From Pseudomonadota bacterium (lineage in GTDB: Bacteria > Pseudomonadota > Alphaproteobacteria > Acetobacterales > Acetobacteraceae), in NCBI GenBank assembly GCA_021780935.1, contig JAJXXT010000100.1, positions 1-53,302 on the forward strand: 53,302 nucleotides of DNA, given 5' to 3'. The notes under the pieces are model-generated. The model was not told where the DNA came from. It worked only from the letters and a program-made list of their open reading frames with translations, and did not search any database. This document shows, piece after piece, positions 33,673-42,926 of the stretch (its first letter is position 1; each line of letters begins with the position of its first letter). The translations under genes and the position numbers were made by a program.

Positions 33673-34329
33673 TCAGACGAGACGCAGAACCCGCTGCAGC
33701 AAACCCGGCGGCTTCTCCAGGCGGATGAGCTGGCGCAGGTCGGCGACGGTACCCGCGATGTCGGGCGGGGCCGTGGCGAGCGAGGGGACCAGCAGCCGGG
33801 CCGCGCCCGTTTCATCGAAGACGTAGATCGCGGAGCTGTGCGTGACCTCGTATTTCGCGGGGTCAGGGGACGGATGCACGGAATAGATCAGGCGGTAGCG
33901 CCGTGCCAGCGCCATGATCTGGTCCGGCGTGCCGCGCAGACCGACCATGTGCGGGCCGAAATTGGCGAGGTAACGGCGCAACACCGGCAGGCTATCGCGG
34001 CCGGGATCAACAGTTACGAAAAGAAAACGAATCCGATCAGCCTGCCGGCCCAGCTTCCTGAACACGGTGGCGATGTTGGCGAGCGTGGTCGGGCAGACAT
34101 CCGGGCAGAACGTGTAGCCGAAATAGAGCATGACGATATCGCCGCGATAGGCGGCCTGCGTGACCTCCCGCCCGTCGCTCGCGCGCCGCATGGTGAAGGC
34201 GAGGCTGGGTGAGGTGCCGGTGACGTTGACCGCGTTCCAGTGCGGCGACCGGGCGCAGCCGGCGAGCAGCAGTGGTGCCGCGGCGGCGGCGCGCAGCAGG
34301 GTGCGGCGGTCAGAAACCGGGGATGACAT
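33673..34329 (-). CDS. SCO1/SenC family copper/thiol protein
   Basis: A 218-residue protein with a thioredoxin-like fold, copper/thiol motif C75-PDV-C79 (GYTFCPDVCP) and the distal histidine H164 (EVTHSSAIYVF). The N-terminus has DRRTLLRAAAAAPLLLAGC: twin arginines plus a lipobox at C25, so it is probably a membrane-anchored lipoprotein. It metallates or reduces the CuA site of cytochrome oxidase. It converges on PCu(A)C, whose stop is 6 bases away, and its start overlaps an upstream single-TM gene by 20 bases. Confidence 0.9.
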   Translation of the reverse strand: MSSPVSDRRTLLRAAAAAPLLLAGCARSPHWNAVNVTGTSPSLAFTMRRASDGREVTQAAYRGDIVMLYFGYTFCPDVCPTTLANIATVFRKLGRQADRIRFLFVTVDPGRDSLPVLRRYLANFGPHMVGLRGTPDQIMALARRYRLIYSVHPSPDPAKYEVTHSSAIYVFDETGAARLLVPSLATAPPDIAGTVADLRQLIRLEKPPGLLQRVLRLV

Positions 34330-34552
34330 GGTAGGCCTCGAGCGCGTGGAAGACGACCACGAGTGCGACGACAAGCACGAACATGGAAAGACTGATGACG
34401 GCAAGCAGCACGCCGAACAGGCTGTTGCGGCCCTGGCGCCGCCGCAGCGCGCGGGCGCGCTGATCGGAGCCATGCTGGTCGCGAGAAGCTGTCGACCCGG
34501 TGGCCGCTGCCGGCGGGGACGGCGTGCCGTCGCTGATGGTCATGTCGTCCAC
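34310..34552 (-). CDS. Single-TM small membrane protein linked to SCO
   Basis: An 80-residue protein with a polar, disordered N-terminus (1-43) and one strong membrane segment (about 45-69), ending HALEAYHVIPGF. No family recognised. The 20-base overlap with the SCO gene and the neighbouring CtaG and PCu(A)C genes point to a role in cytochrome oxidase assembly, by context only. ATG 34552 is the only plausible start. Confidence 0.6.
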   Translation of the reverse strand: MDDMTISDGTPSPPAAATGSTASRDQHGSDQRARALRRRQGRNSLFGVLLAVISLSMFVLVVALVVVFHALEAYHVIPGF

Positions 34553-34635
34553 CGGATCAGGGTAGACCCACCGGCGCCTCCGCGGTTTGCGCGTGGGTTA
34601 AACATAGGCCACTCCCGGTTTGGACAATCCTGGGT

Positions 34636-35772
34636 TCAAGCGGCGAACTCCGCGCGAATCGCGGCGCTGTGCTCGCCGATCGCGGGGACGGGCCCGAACG
34701 GGCGCGCGGTGTCATGCCAGGTGACGGGCGGAGAGACGAGGTCGATCGTTCCGGATTCAGTGACGACGGGCTGGCGGCGCAGCGCCGGATGGCCGGCGAG
34801 ATCCGCGACCTCGTTGACGAAGCCATAGGCGGTGCCGGCGGCGCGCAGCCGAGACGCGGCCTCGGCGCGGGTAAGGCGGGCGAAGGCGGCGGCGATATGG
34901 GCATCGACCTGCGCGCGGTTGGCGACGCGAGCGACGTTGGTGTCGTAGCCGGGCTGGTGCGGGAGGTCCGGTTCGCCGAGGAAGCGGGCGCAGAACGCGG
35001 CCCATTCACGTTCGTTCTGGATGCTGATCAGCACCGGGCCGTCGCTGGTGGCGAAGGCGCCGTAGGGGCAGATCGAGGGATGCGCGAGGCCGATGCGCGG
35101 TGGCGCCTTGCCGGTGCCCTCCCACAGCAGCAGCGGCACCGTCATCCAATCCGCCATGCCGTCGAAGAGCGAGACGGCAAGCCCCCTGCCCTTTCCCCCA
35201 CCCGGTCCCGGGCGGCCGCGCGCGATCAGCGCCTCGAGCACACCGGCATGGGCCGCCATGCCGCAGGCGATGTCGCAGGCGGAGACACCGACGCGGCCGG
35301 GGCCGGCGGGGTGGCCGGTGATGCTGGCGAGGCCGGATTCCGCCTGCACCAGCAGGTCATACGCCTTCATCGCGGCATAGTCGCCGGCATCGCCGTAGCC
35401 GGAGATATCGACGGTGATCAGCTTTTCATGCCGTTCCCGTAACAGTGCCGAGTCGAAACCGGCGCGCGACGCAGCACCGGGAGCGAGGTTCTGGATGAAG
35501 ACATCCGCGCGCGCGAGGATGCGATGCAGCAGGGCCGCGTCGTCCGGGTTTTTCAGGTCGGCGACCAGGCTCTGCTTGCCGCGGTTGAGCCAGACGAAAT
35601 AGGACGACAGGCCGCCGGCCGCCTGGTCGTAGAGGCGGGCGAAATCACCCTCCGCGCGCTCGATCTTGATGACGCGCGCCCCGGCATCGGCCAGGCGGGA
35701 GGAGCAGTAGGGTGCTGCCACCGCCTGTTCGAGCGAGAGCACGAGAAGGCCTTCGAGAGGCTTGTCCAGCAT
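34636..35772 (-). CDS. CaiB/BaiF family (type III) CoA-transferase
   Basis: A 378-residue type III CoA-transferase. It opens with the conserved LEGLLVLSLEQAVAAPYCSSRLADAGARVIKIE, and the catalytic aspartate is in MKAYDLLVQAESGL. A Gly-rich loop (GRPGPGGGKGRG) lies mid-protein. These enzymes move CoA between carboxylic acids, often in organic-acid catabolism. ATG 35772 is 4 bases after the acyl-CoA dehydrogenase stop, so the two genes form an operon. The acid used is unknown. Confidence 0.9.
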   Translation of the reverse strand: MLDKPLEGLLVLSLEQAVAAPYCSSRLADAGARVIKIERAEGDFARLYDQAAGGLSSYFVWLNRGKQSLVADLKNPDDAALLHRILARADVFIQNLAPGAASRAGFDSALLRERHEKLITVDISGYGDAGDYAAMKAYDLLVQAESGLASITGHPAGPGRVGVSACDIACGMAAHAGVLEALIARGRPGPGGGKGRGLAVSLFDGMADWMTVPLLLWEGTGKAPPRIGLAHPSICPYGAFATSDGPVLISIQNEREWAAFCARFLGEPDLPHQPGYDTNVARVANRAQVDAHIAAAFARLTRAEAASRLRAAGTAYGFVNEVADLAGHPALRRQPVVTESGTIDLVSPPVTWHDTARPFGPVPAIGEHSAAIRAEFAA

Positions 35773-35776
35773 CGGC

Positions 35777-36940
35777 TCAGTAGCTGCGCGGCAGGCCGAG
35801 CACGTGCTCGGCGATGTAGGAGAGGATGAGGTTGGTGCTGATGGGGGCAACCTGATAGAGGCGCGCCTCGCGGAATTTGCGCTCCACGTCGTATTCCTCG
35901 GCGAAACCGAAGCCGCCATGGGTCTGCACGCAGGCCTCGGCGGCGGTCCAGGCGGCGTCGGCGGCAAGCATCTTGGCCATGTTCGCCTCCTCGCCGCAGT
36001 TCATGCCGATCTCGAAACGGTGCAGACCCTCGTGCAGCAGCAGCTCGGCGGCGCGGGTCTGGGCGTAGGCGCGGGCGATGGGGAAGGCGATGCCCTGGTT
36101 CTGGCCGATCGGGCGGCCGAAGACGACGCGGCTCTTCGCGTAGTCGGTGGAGCGGCGGGTGAACCATTTAGCGTCGCCGATACATTCCGAAGCGATCAGC
36201 AGGCGCTCGGCGTTCATGCCGTCGAGGATGATGCGAAAGCCGCTGCCCTCCTCGCCGACCAGGTTCTCGGCGGGGACTTCGAGATTATCGAAAAACACCT
36301 CGCAGGAATTGTGGTTCATCATGGTGCGGATCGGGCGGATGGTCAGGCCGCGCGCGGCGCGCATGTCGAGAATGAAGGTGGAGAGGCCCTCGGTGCGTTT
36401 CCCCACCTGGTCGCGCGGCGTGGTGCGGGCGAGGAGCAGCATCAGGTCCGAGTGCTCGGCGCGGCTGGTCCAGATTTTCTGGCCGTTGACGATGTAGCGG
36501 TCGCCCTCGCGGCGCGCGGTGGTGCGCAGCGAGGTGGTGTCCGTGCCGGAGCTGGGCTCGGTGACGCCGAAGGCCTGCAGGCGCAGCGAGCCGTCGGCGA
36601 TGGCAGGGAGGTAGCGCTGCTTCTGCGCCGGCGAGCCATGCCGCAGGATGGCGCCCATGATGTACATCTGCGCATGGCAGGCCGCCCCGTTGCAGCCCTC
36701 GGCGTGGATGGTCTCGAGGATGGCGGAGGCGGCGGAAAGCTTCAGGCCGGCGCCGCCATATTCCTCGGGGATGAGGGCGGCGAGATAGCCGGATTCGGTG
36801 AGTGCGTGGACAAACGCCGTGGGGTAGGCGCGCGCGGCATCGAGCTTGCGCCAGTATTCGCCGGGAAAGCGGGCGCAGAGCTTGGCGACCTCGGCGCGGA
36901 TTTCGGGGTGCGAGACGGCGTCGGTCCGGGCGTGGTCCAT
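35777..36940 (-). CDS. Acyl-CoA dehydrogenase
   Basis: FAD enzyme that introduces a 2,3-double bond into acyl-CoA. The 387-residue product has the domain order of the family: helical N-terminus, QAFGVTEPSSGTDTTS and YIVNGQKIWTSRAEHSD beta-domain signatures, and a C-terminal helical domain with THGGFGFAEEYDVER. The C-terminal end (YQVAPISTNLILSYIAEHVLGLP) replaces the usual glutamate-bearing YEGT motif with YQVAPIST, a feature of the branch that travels with type III CoA-transferases. ATG 36940 has AGGAG 7 bases upstream. It is divergent from the ThDP enzyme genes. Confidence 0.92.
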   Translation of the reverse strand: MDHARTDAVSHPEIRAEVAKLCARFPGEYWRKLDAARAYPTAFVHALTESGYLAALIPEEYGGAGLKLSAASAILETIHAEGCNGAACHAQMYIMGAILRHGSPAQKQRYLPAIADGSLRLQAFGVTEPSSGTDTTSLRTTARREGDRYIVNGQKIWTSRAEHSDLMLLLARTTPRDQVGKRTEGLSTFILDMRAARGLTIRPIRTMMNHNSCEVFFDNLEVPAENLVGEEGSGFRIILDGMNAERLLIASECIGDAKWFTRRSTDYAKSRVVFGRPIGQNQGIAFPIARAYAQTRAAELLLHEGLHRFEIGMNCGEEANMAKMLAADAAWTAAEACVQTHGGFGFAEEYDVERKFREARLYQVAPISTNLILSYIAEHVLGLPRSY

Positions 36941-37065
36941 CGGGTGCTCCTGGGCCAGGGAGGGATAGGTCGGCCCCGGGCCCGCGGCAAGCGCGGGCAT
37001 GGACGCGGCGCGCCCGCTTGGGCAGCATGGGTCGGGCGGCACGGGTTGGCGGAGGGAACGGCGCG

Positions 37066-37587
37066 ATGGGCTGGCAGGACGACGTGTTCGAGGCGCTGAA
37101 GGAGGCCGGGGTGCGGCAGATCGGCTATGTGCCGGATGCCGGGCACGCGGTGGCGATCCGCCGCGCGGAGGCGGACCCCGATATCAAGGCGGTGGTGCTG
37201 ACCACCGAGGAGGAGGGCGTGGCGCTGGCCGCCGGCGCCTGGCTGGGCGGGCAGCGGGCGGCGCTGCTGATGCAGTCCTCCGGCGTCGGCAACACGATCA
37301 ACATGCTGAGCCTGGTCGGCAATCTGCGCATGCCGTTCCTGACCGTGGTGACGATGCGCGGCGAGTGGGGCGAGTTCAACCCGTGGCAGGTGCCGATGGG
37401 CCACGCCACGCCGGCGGTGCTGGAGGCGATGGGGGTGCTGGTGCGCCGCGCCGAGCACCCGGCGGAGGCCGGCGAAGTGGTACGGGCGGCGGCGGGGCTC
37501 GCGTTCGGCAGCTCGGTCGCGGTGGCCGTGCTGCTGTCGCAGCGGCTGATCGGGGCCAAGGTGTTCGTGAAGGAGGCGGGCCGATGA
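37066..37587 (+). CDS. ThDP-dependent decarboxylase-like enzyme, alpha (Pyr-domain) subunit
   Basis: A 173-residue stand-alone pyrimidine-binding domain. Glutamates in TTEEEGVALAAGAWLGG (about 47-63) include the residue that activates thiamine diphosphate. Size and sequence resemble the alpha subunit of sulfopyruvate decarboxylase (ComD) and phosphonopyruvate decarboxylase-related proteins. ATG 37066 follows GGAGGG by 9 bases. The partner subunit begins within its stop codon. The true 2-oxoacid substrate is unknown; no coenzyme M or phosphonate genes are nearby. Confidence 0.85.
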   Translation: MGWQDDVFEALKEAGVRQIGYVPDAGHAVAIRRAEADPDIKAVVLTTEEEGVALAAGAWLGGQRAALLMQSSGVGNTINMLSLVGNLRMPFLTVVTMRGEWGEFNPWQVPMGHATPAVLEAMGVLVRRAEHPAEAGEVVRAAAGLAFGSSVAVAVLLSQRLIGAKVFVKEAGR

Positions 37588-38153
37588 GCCTCGACCGGCG
37601 GGCGGTGATGGCGGAGCTGGTGCGCAACGCCGGCGGGATGCTGGTGGTGGCGGGGCTGGGCTCCACGACCTACGACCTCGGGGCGGCGGGCGACCGGGCG
37701 GAGAACCTCTATCTCTGGGGTGCGATGGGTGGGGCGGCGATGATCGGGCTCGGGCTGGCGCTGGCGCAGCCGGCGCGGCGGGTGCTGGTGGCGACGGGCG
37801 ACGGCGAGGCGCTGATGGGGATGGGCGCGCTGGCGACCATGGCCAGCGCCGGGGCGGCGAACCTCGCGATGGTGGTGCTCGACAACCGGCGGTTCGGCGA
37901 GACCGGCGGGCAGGCGAGCCATACCGGGCTCGGCACCGATCTCTGTGCCGTGGCCGCGGGGTGCGGGTGGCGGGCGACGGCACGGGCGCGGACGATGGCG
38001 GACGTTGCCGCCCTGCGGCCGCGGCTGCGCGCGGAGGCGCTGTTCGCCGTGGTCGAGATCGCGGGGGAGGAGGTGGAGCGGTTTCTGCCGCAGCGCGACG
38101 GCACATGGATCGCGCGGCGGTTGCGCGGCGCGCTGGGGATCGCGCCGGACTGA
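37584..38153 (+). CDS. ThDP-dependent decarboxylase-like enzyme, beta (PP-domain) subunit
   Basis: A 189-residue diphosphate-binding subunit with the ThDP motif G72-D73-G74 and N101 at the expected distance (GDG-X26-N), followed by NRRFGETGGQASHTG. It completes the active site with the upstream alpha subunit, as in ComDE-type sulfopyruvate decarboxylase. ATG 37584 overlaps the alpha stop as ATGA, so subunits are made in equal amounts. It converges on a small membrane-protein gene. Confidence 0.87.
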   Translation: MSLDRRAVMAELVRNAGGMLVVAGLGSTTYDLGAAGDRAENLYLWGAMGGAAMIGLGLALAQPARRVLVATGDGEALMGMGALATMASAGAANLAMVVLDNRRFGETGGQASHTGLGTDLCAVAAGCGWRATARARTMADVAALRPRLRAEALFAVVEIAGEEVERFLPQRDGTWIARRLRGALGIAPD

Positions 38154-38190
38154 AGTGAGGCAGGCATGGGCTAGAAGGCTGGCGGCAGCG

Positions 38191-38448
38191 TCAGCGGGTG
38201 TCGGCGCAGTTCCAGCCGGCCGGCAGGAGCCGGTGCAGCGCGGGCAGAATCTCCTGGCAATGGCGATTGCCGGAGGCGATGCAGGTTTGCAGCATATGGG
38301 CCGCCATCAGCTCGCGGGTGACGAACACGCCGCTGACGACCAGAAGCAGGAGAAGCGCGATCGCGGCGAGGCCAGCGGTTTGCCGATCCGCGGTCTGGAA
38401 CTCGGTTGCGGCCTCCGGGTCCCGCGCTGTCACGATTCGAAACACCAT
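38191..38448 (-). CDS. Small single-TM protein, 85 residues
   Basis: One clear membrane helix (about 24-45, GLAAIALLLLLVVSGVFVT) follows a charged N-terminus. The C-terminal part, probably periplasmic, has three cysteines (LQTCIASGNRHCQ and WNCADTR), which could form a disulfide or bind a metal. Family unknown. ATG 38448 is preceded by GGAGAAGG. It lies alone between the ThDP operon and the divergent RND pump genes. Confidence 0.55.
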   Translation of the reverse strand: MVFRIVTARDPEAATEFQTADRQTAGLAAIALLLLLVVSGVFVTRELMAAHMLQTCIASGNRHCQEILPALHRLLPAGWNCADTR

Positions 38449-38625
38449 GCGACCTTCTCCGTGACCCCCTCCTTGTAGCAACCTTGCGCAAACCTGTCTG
38501 CCGCAATTTGGTAACGAGTGTTGCCGATGGGCCGGGCGGATGGAAATCACCGCATGAACGGATGCTCCAAAACGATGCTGGCCTGGCGGACATATTTGGA
38601 CGAAAATGCGCCGCTACGGTGCAAA

Positions 38626-39777
38626 ATGAGTGTGAGTGACGCGATGGCGGGCAGGAAGATCGGGGCTTTGGTGCTCGGCTGCGCGCTCGTCAGCGCCTCC
38701 GCCGCCTGGGCGCAGGGGGTCGTGCCAGGGGGCGTGGTGCCGGTCACCGCGACGACGGTGCAGGTGCAGGCGCTGCCGATCGAGCTGTCCAACATCGGTA
38801 CCGCCCAGGCCTGGCAGGCCGTGGTGGTGCGCACCCGCGTCAACGGCACGCTGGAGCGCGTGTTCTTTCGCGAGGGGCAGGAGGTGAAGCCGGGCGACAA
38901 GCTCGCGGAGATCGATCCGCGACCGTATCAGGCGGCACTGGACGCGGCCCTGGCGAAAAAGGCGCAGGACCAGGCGGTGCTGGCCAACGCGATGCGCGAC
39001 CTCGCGCGCTATGCCAATCTCGCGAAGAGCGACTTCGCCTCGCGCCAGCAGCTCGACACGCAGCAGGCGCTGGTGGCGCAGACGCAGGCGGCGATCAAGG
39101 GCGATGATGCGGCGATCTATGCGGCGCGGATCAACCTCGGCTACACCATGATCACCGCGCCGATCCCCGGGCGGATGGGGCTGCGCCTGGTGGACCCCGG
39201 CAACGTGGTGCAGACCACGGACGCCAACGGCATCGTCACCATCGAGCAGGACCACCCGATCGCGGTGATCTTCGCGCTGCCGCAGCACGACCTGCCGCAG
39301 ATCCACGCGGCGATGGCGCAGGCGGGTTCGCGCGGCGGGCCCGAGGTCGATGTCTATGCCAGCAACAACACGACGCTGCTGGACAAGGGCCGCCTGCTGA
39401 CCACTGACAACGCGATCGACCCCAGCACCGGCACGATCAAGCTCAAGGCCCGGTTCGCCAACACGCACAACACGCTGACGCCCGGGCAGTTCGTGCAGGC
39501 ACGGCTGATCGTGCGCACGGTGCCGGACGCGCTGACCGTGCCCTCCGGCGCCGTGCAGCGCGGCATGAAGGGGCTGTTCGTGTTCCGCGTCACGCCCCAG
39601 AACACGGCGCAGGTGGTTCCAGTGAAGGTGGGGCAGGACGACAGCCACGTGGCCGAGATCCTCAGCGGGCTGAAGGCAGGTGACCGGATCGTGGTCAACG
39701 GACAATCGCGCCTGACCAACGGCACGCATGTCTCGGTGACCATGGCCAAGCCCGCCGACGTCAAGTCCGGGAGCTGA
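38626..39777 (+). CDS. RND efflux periplasmic adaptor (MdtA-like)
   Basis: Membrane-fusion protein of 383 residues with an N-terminal signal segment ending ASAAWAQ. The lipoyl/hairpin part is VNGTLERVFFREGQEVKPGDKLAEIDPRPYQ, followed by the alpha-hairpin and beta-barrel domains (GYTMITAPIPGRMGLRLVDPGN). It bridges the inner-membrane pump encoded next and an outer-membrane channel not present here. ATG 38626 is used; ATG 38644 in frame would still give a good signal peptide. Confidence 0.9.
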   Translation: MSVSDAMAGRKIGALVLGCALVSASAAWAQGVVPGGVVPVTATTVQVQALPIELSNIGTAQAWQAVVVRTRVNGTLERVFFREGQEVKPGDKLAEIDPRPYQAALDAALAKKAQDQAVLANAMRDLARYANLAKSDFASRQQLDTQQALVAQTQAAIKGDDAAIYAARINLGYTMITAPIPGRMGLRLVDPGNVVQTTDANGIVTIEQDHPIAVIFALPQHDLPQIHAAMAQAGSRGGPEVDVYASNNTTLLDKGRLLTTDNAIDPSTGTIKLKARFANTHNTLTPGQFVQARLIVRTVPDALTVPSGAVQRGMKGLFVFRVTPQNTAQVVPVKVGQDDSHVAEILSGLKAGDRIVVNGQSRLTNGTHVSVTMAKPADVKSGS

Positions 39778-39784
39778 GCCCGGC

Positions 39785-42700
39785 ATGAGCATTTCGACAC
39801 CGTTCATCCGCCGCCCGATCGGCACCTCGCTGATCATGGCGGCGATCGTGCTCGTGGGCATCGCCGCCTATCCGCTGCTGCCGGTGGCCCCGCTGCCGAG
39901 CGTCGATTTCCCGACCATCGCCATCAACGCGCAGCTGCCGGGCGCCGACCCGCAGACCATGGCATCGAGCGTGGCGCAGCCGCTGGAGACGCAGCTCGCG
40001 CAGATTCCCGGCGTGTCGCAGCTCACCTCGGTCTCGGTGCTGGGGCAGAGCCAGATCATCGTGCAGTTCGACCTCAACCGGAACATCGACGGTGCCGCGG
40101 TGGACGTGCAGTCGGCGATCAATGCCGCGAGCGGGCAATTGCCGAAGACGATGCCGAGCCCGCCGCGCTACTACAAGGAAAACCCGTCCGACAGCCCGGT
40201 CATGATCCTCGCGGTGCAATCCGACGTGCTGCCGCTGATCCGCGTCGATGACTACGCCGAGAACATTCTCGCCCAGCAGATCTCGCAGATCCCGGGTGTC
40301 GCGCAGATCTTCATCGGCGGGCAGCAGAAGCGCGCGGTGCGCATCCAGGTCGATCCGGCAAAGCTCGCGGCGATGGGCCTCACGCTCGAGGATGTGCGCA
40401 GCGCGCTGGTCAACGCGACGACGGACAGCCCGAAGGGCACGCTCGACGGGGCGGTGCGGACGTTCACCATCTATGCCAACGACCAGCTCACCCGGGCCTC
40501 GCAATACCAGAACCTGATCATCGCCTATCGCAACGGCGCGCCGGTGCGGGTGCGCGATATCGGGCGCGCGGTGAACGCCGCGGAGAACACGCATCTCGCG
40601 GCCTATCAGGATGGCAAGCGCGGCATGCTGCTGGTGATCTTCAAGCAGCCGGGCGCCAACATCCTCGACACGGTGGACGCGATTCGGGCGCGGCTGCCGC
40701 GGCTGGTGGCGGCGATTCCGCCGAGCGTGCACGTGCTAACCCTGCTCGACCGCACGCAGACCATCCGCGCCTCGGTGGCGGACGTGCAGTTCACGCTGAT
40801 GGTCTCGGTGGCCCTCGTGGTGATGGTGATCTTTCTGTTCCTGCGCAACGTATGGGCGACCATCATTCCCGCGGTGACGCTGCCGGTGGCGCTGATCGGC
40901 ACCTTCGCGATGATGTATCTGTTCGATTTCAGCCTCGACAACATCTCGCTGATGGCGCTGACGATCGCGGTCGGGTTCGTCATCGACGACGCGATCGTGA
41001 TGCTGGAGAACATCTATCGCCATATCGAGGAGGGGATGGCGCCGTTCGAAGCGGCGATCAAGGGCGCGGGGGAGATCGGGTTCACCATCGTTTCGATTTC
41101 CGCATCCCTGATCGCGGTGTTCATCCCGCTGCTGCTGATGGGCGGCATCGTCGGGCGGCTGTTCCGCGAGTTCGCGATCACGGTCGCGATCGCCGTCGTG
41201 GTCTCGGCCATCGTGTCGCTGACGCTGACGCCGATGATGTGCTCGCGCTTCCTCTCCCACGATGCCGGGCGGCATGGGATTTTCTATCGCGTGATCGAGC
41301 GTTTCTTCGACGCGATGCTGCGCCTCTACAGCCGCACGCTGGGGCTGGCGCTGCGCTTTCGCCTGTTCACGCTGGGCGTGTTCTTCACGACCGTCGTGCT
41401 GACCGCGTATCTCTACATCATCATCCCCAAGGGGTTCTTTCCGCAGCAGGATAACGGGCTGATCCTCGGCGTTTCCCAGGGGGCGCAGGACGTCTCGTTC
41501 AAGCAGATGCAGAAGCTCACGCTCAAGCTCGGCCGCGTGCTGATGAGCGACCCGGATATCGCCAACTACTCGACGACGATCGGCGCCGGTGTCGCGGGGC
41601 AGACCGAGAATAACGGGCGCTTCTTCATCGGGCTCAAGCCGTTCGACCAGCGCCACGCGACGGCGCAGCAGATCATCGCGCGGCTGCGGCCGAAGCTCGC
41701 GAAGGTGGTGGGGGCACAGCTTTTCCTCAATGCCGCACAGGATATCCGCGTCGGCGGGCGGCTTTCCAAGACCGAGTACCAGTACACGCTGCAGGACGCG
41801 GACGCGACGGAGCTGTACGCCTGGGCGCCGCGCGTGCTGGCGCGGCTGCGCCAGTTGCCGCAACTGCGCGACGTGACGACGGACCAGCAGGCGGGTGGCA
41901 CGACGCTCGACCTCACCATCAACCGTGACGTCGCGGCGCGCTATGGCGTGAGCCCGGTCGAGATCGACAACACGCTCTACGATGCGTTCGGGCAGAACCA
42001 GATCACGCAGTATTTCACGCAGGTGAACTCCTACCACCTGATCCTGGAGGTGACGCCGAAGCTGCAGGACCGGGTTTCGACGCTATCGCACCTCTATGTG
42101 CACGGCAGCGGCGGGCAGCTCGTGCCGCTCTCGGTGATGGTGCATGTGAACCCGAACGGCACGGCGCCGCTTTCGGTGAGCCACCAGAGCCAGTTTCCGG
42201 CGGTGACGATCTCCTTCAACCTCGCGCGCAACGCGGCTCTCGGCCAGGCAGTGGCGGCGGTGCAGAAGGCGATGCTCGACATGCAGGCCCCGATCACGCT
42301 GCAGGGCAGTTTCCAGGGCACGGCGCAGGCCTTCCAGGCGTCACTCGCCTCGCAGCCCTATCTGATCGCGGCGGCGCTGTTTGCGGTCTATATCATCCTG
42401 GGTGTGCTGTATGAGAGCTATATCCTGCCGCTGACCATTCTCTCGACGCTGCCCTCGGCGGGGCTCGGGGCGCTGCTGATGCTGATCCTGGTCCATAACG
42501 ACCTGACGGTGATCGCACTGATCGGCATCATTCTGCTGATCGGCATCGTGAAGAAGAACGGCATCATGATGGTGGACTTCGCCATCACCGCGGAGCGGCG
42601 CGACGGGCTGGAGCCGCTGGAGGCGATCCGCCAGGCGTGCCTGCTGCGGTTCCGCCCGATCATGATGACGACGATGGCGGCGATTTTCTCCGGGCTGCCG

Positions 42701-42916
42701 CTGATGCTCAACCATGGCGCGGGCTCGGAGCTGCGCCGGCCGCTCGGCTACTCGATGGTCGGCGGGCTGATCGTTTCGCAGATGCTGACGCTCTACACGA
42801 CGCCGGTGATCTATCTGTATCTGGAACGGTTCCAACGCTGGCTGGCGCCGAAACGATCCCGCCGGCTGCCGGCGCTGGCCGGCAAGATGACCGACGAGAT
42901 CGAGGTGGCGGACTGA
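39785..42916 (+). CDS. RND multidrug efflux permease (MdtB/MdtC-like)
   Basis: A 1043-residue HAE1-family proton antiporter with twelve predicted helices and two large periplasmic loops. The proton-relay aspartates lie in TM4 (AVGFVIDDAIVMLENI). FIRRPIGTSLIMAAIVLVGIAAYPLLPVAPLP at the N-terminus and SLTLTPMMCSRFL are family hallmarks. The sequence is closer to MdtB/MdtC than to AcrB. It begins 7 bases after the adaptor stop. It should export drugs, bile-like acids or plant phenolics; no local regulator or outer-membrane factor is encoded. Confidence 0.93.
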   Translation: MSISTPFIRRPIGTSLIMAAIVLVGIAAYPLLPVAPLPSVDFPTIAINAQLPGADPQTMASSVAQPLETQLAQIPGVSQLTSVSVLGQSQIIVQFDLNRNIDGAAVDVQSAINAASGQLPKTMPSPPRYYKENPSDSPVMILAVQSDVLPLIRVDDYAENILAQQISQIPGVAQIFIGGQQKRAVRIQVDPAKLAAMGLTLEDVRSALVNATTDSPKGTLDGAVRTFTIYANDQLTRASQYQNLIIAYRNGAPVRVRDIGRAVNAAENTHLAAYQDGKRGMLLVIFKQPGANILDTVDAIRARLPRLVAAIPPSVHVLTLLDRTQTIRASVADVQFTLMVSVALVVMVIFLFLRNVWATIIPAVTLPVALIGTFAMMYLFDFSLDNISLMALTIAVGFVIDDAIVMLENIYRHIEEGMAPFEAAIKGAGEIGFTIVSISASLIAVFIPLLLMGGIVGRLFREFAITVAIAVVVSAIVSLTLTPMMCSRFLSHDAGRHGIFYRVIERFFDAMLRLYSRTLGLALRFRLFTLGVFFTTVVLTAYLYIIIPKGFFPQQDNGLILGVSQGAQDVSFKQMQKLTLKLGRVLMSDPDIANYSTTIGAGVAGQTENNGRFFIGLKPFDQRHATAQQIIARLRPKLAKVVGAQLFLNAAQDIRVGGRLSKTEYQYTLQDADATELYAWAPRVLARLRQLPQLRDVTTDQQAGGTTLDLTINRDVAARYGVSPVEIDNTLYDAFGQNQITQYFTQVNSYHLILEVTPKLQDRVSTLSHLYVHGSGGQLVPLSVMVHVNPNGTAPLSVSHQSQFPAVTISFNLARNAALGQAVAAVQKAMLDMQAPITLQGSFQGTAQAFQASLASQPYLIAAALFAVYIILGVLYESYILPLTILSTLPSAGLGALLMLILVHNDLTVIALIGIILLIGIVKKNGIMMVDFAITAERRDGLEPLEAIRQACLLRFRPIMMTTMAAIFSGLPLMLNHGAGSELRRPLGYSMVGGLIVSQMLTLYTTPVIYLYLERFQRWLAPKRSRRLPALAGKMTDEIEVAD

Positions 42917-42926
42917 GGCGGCACGG

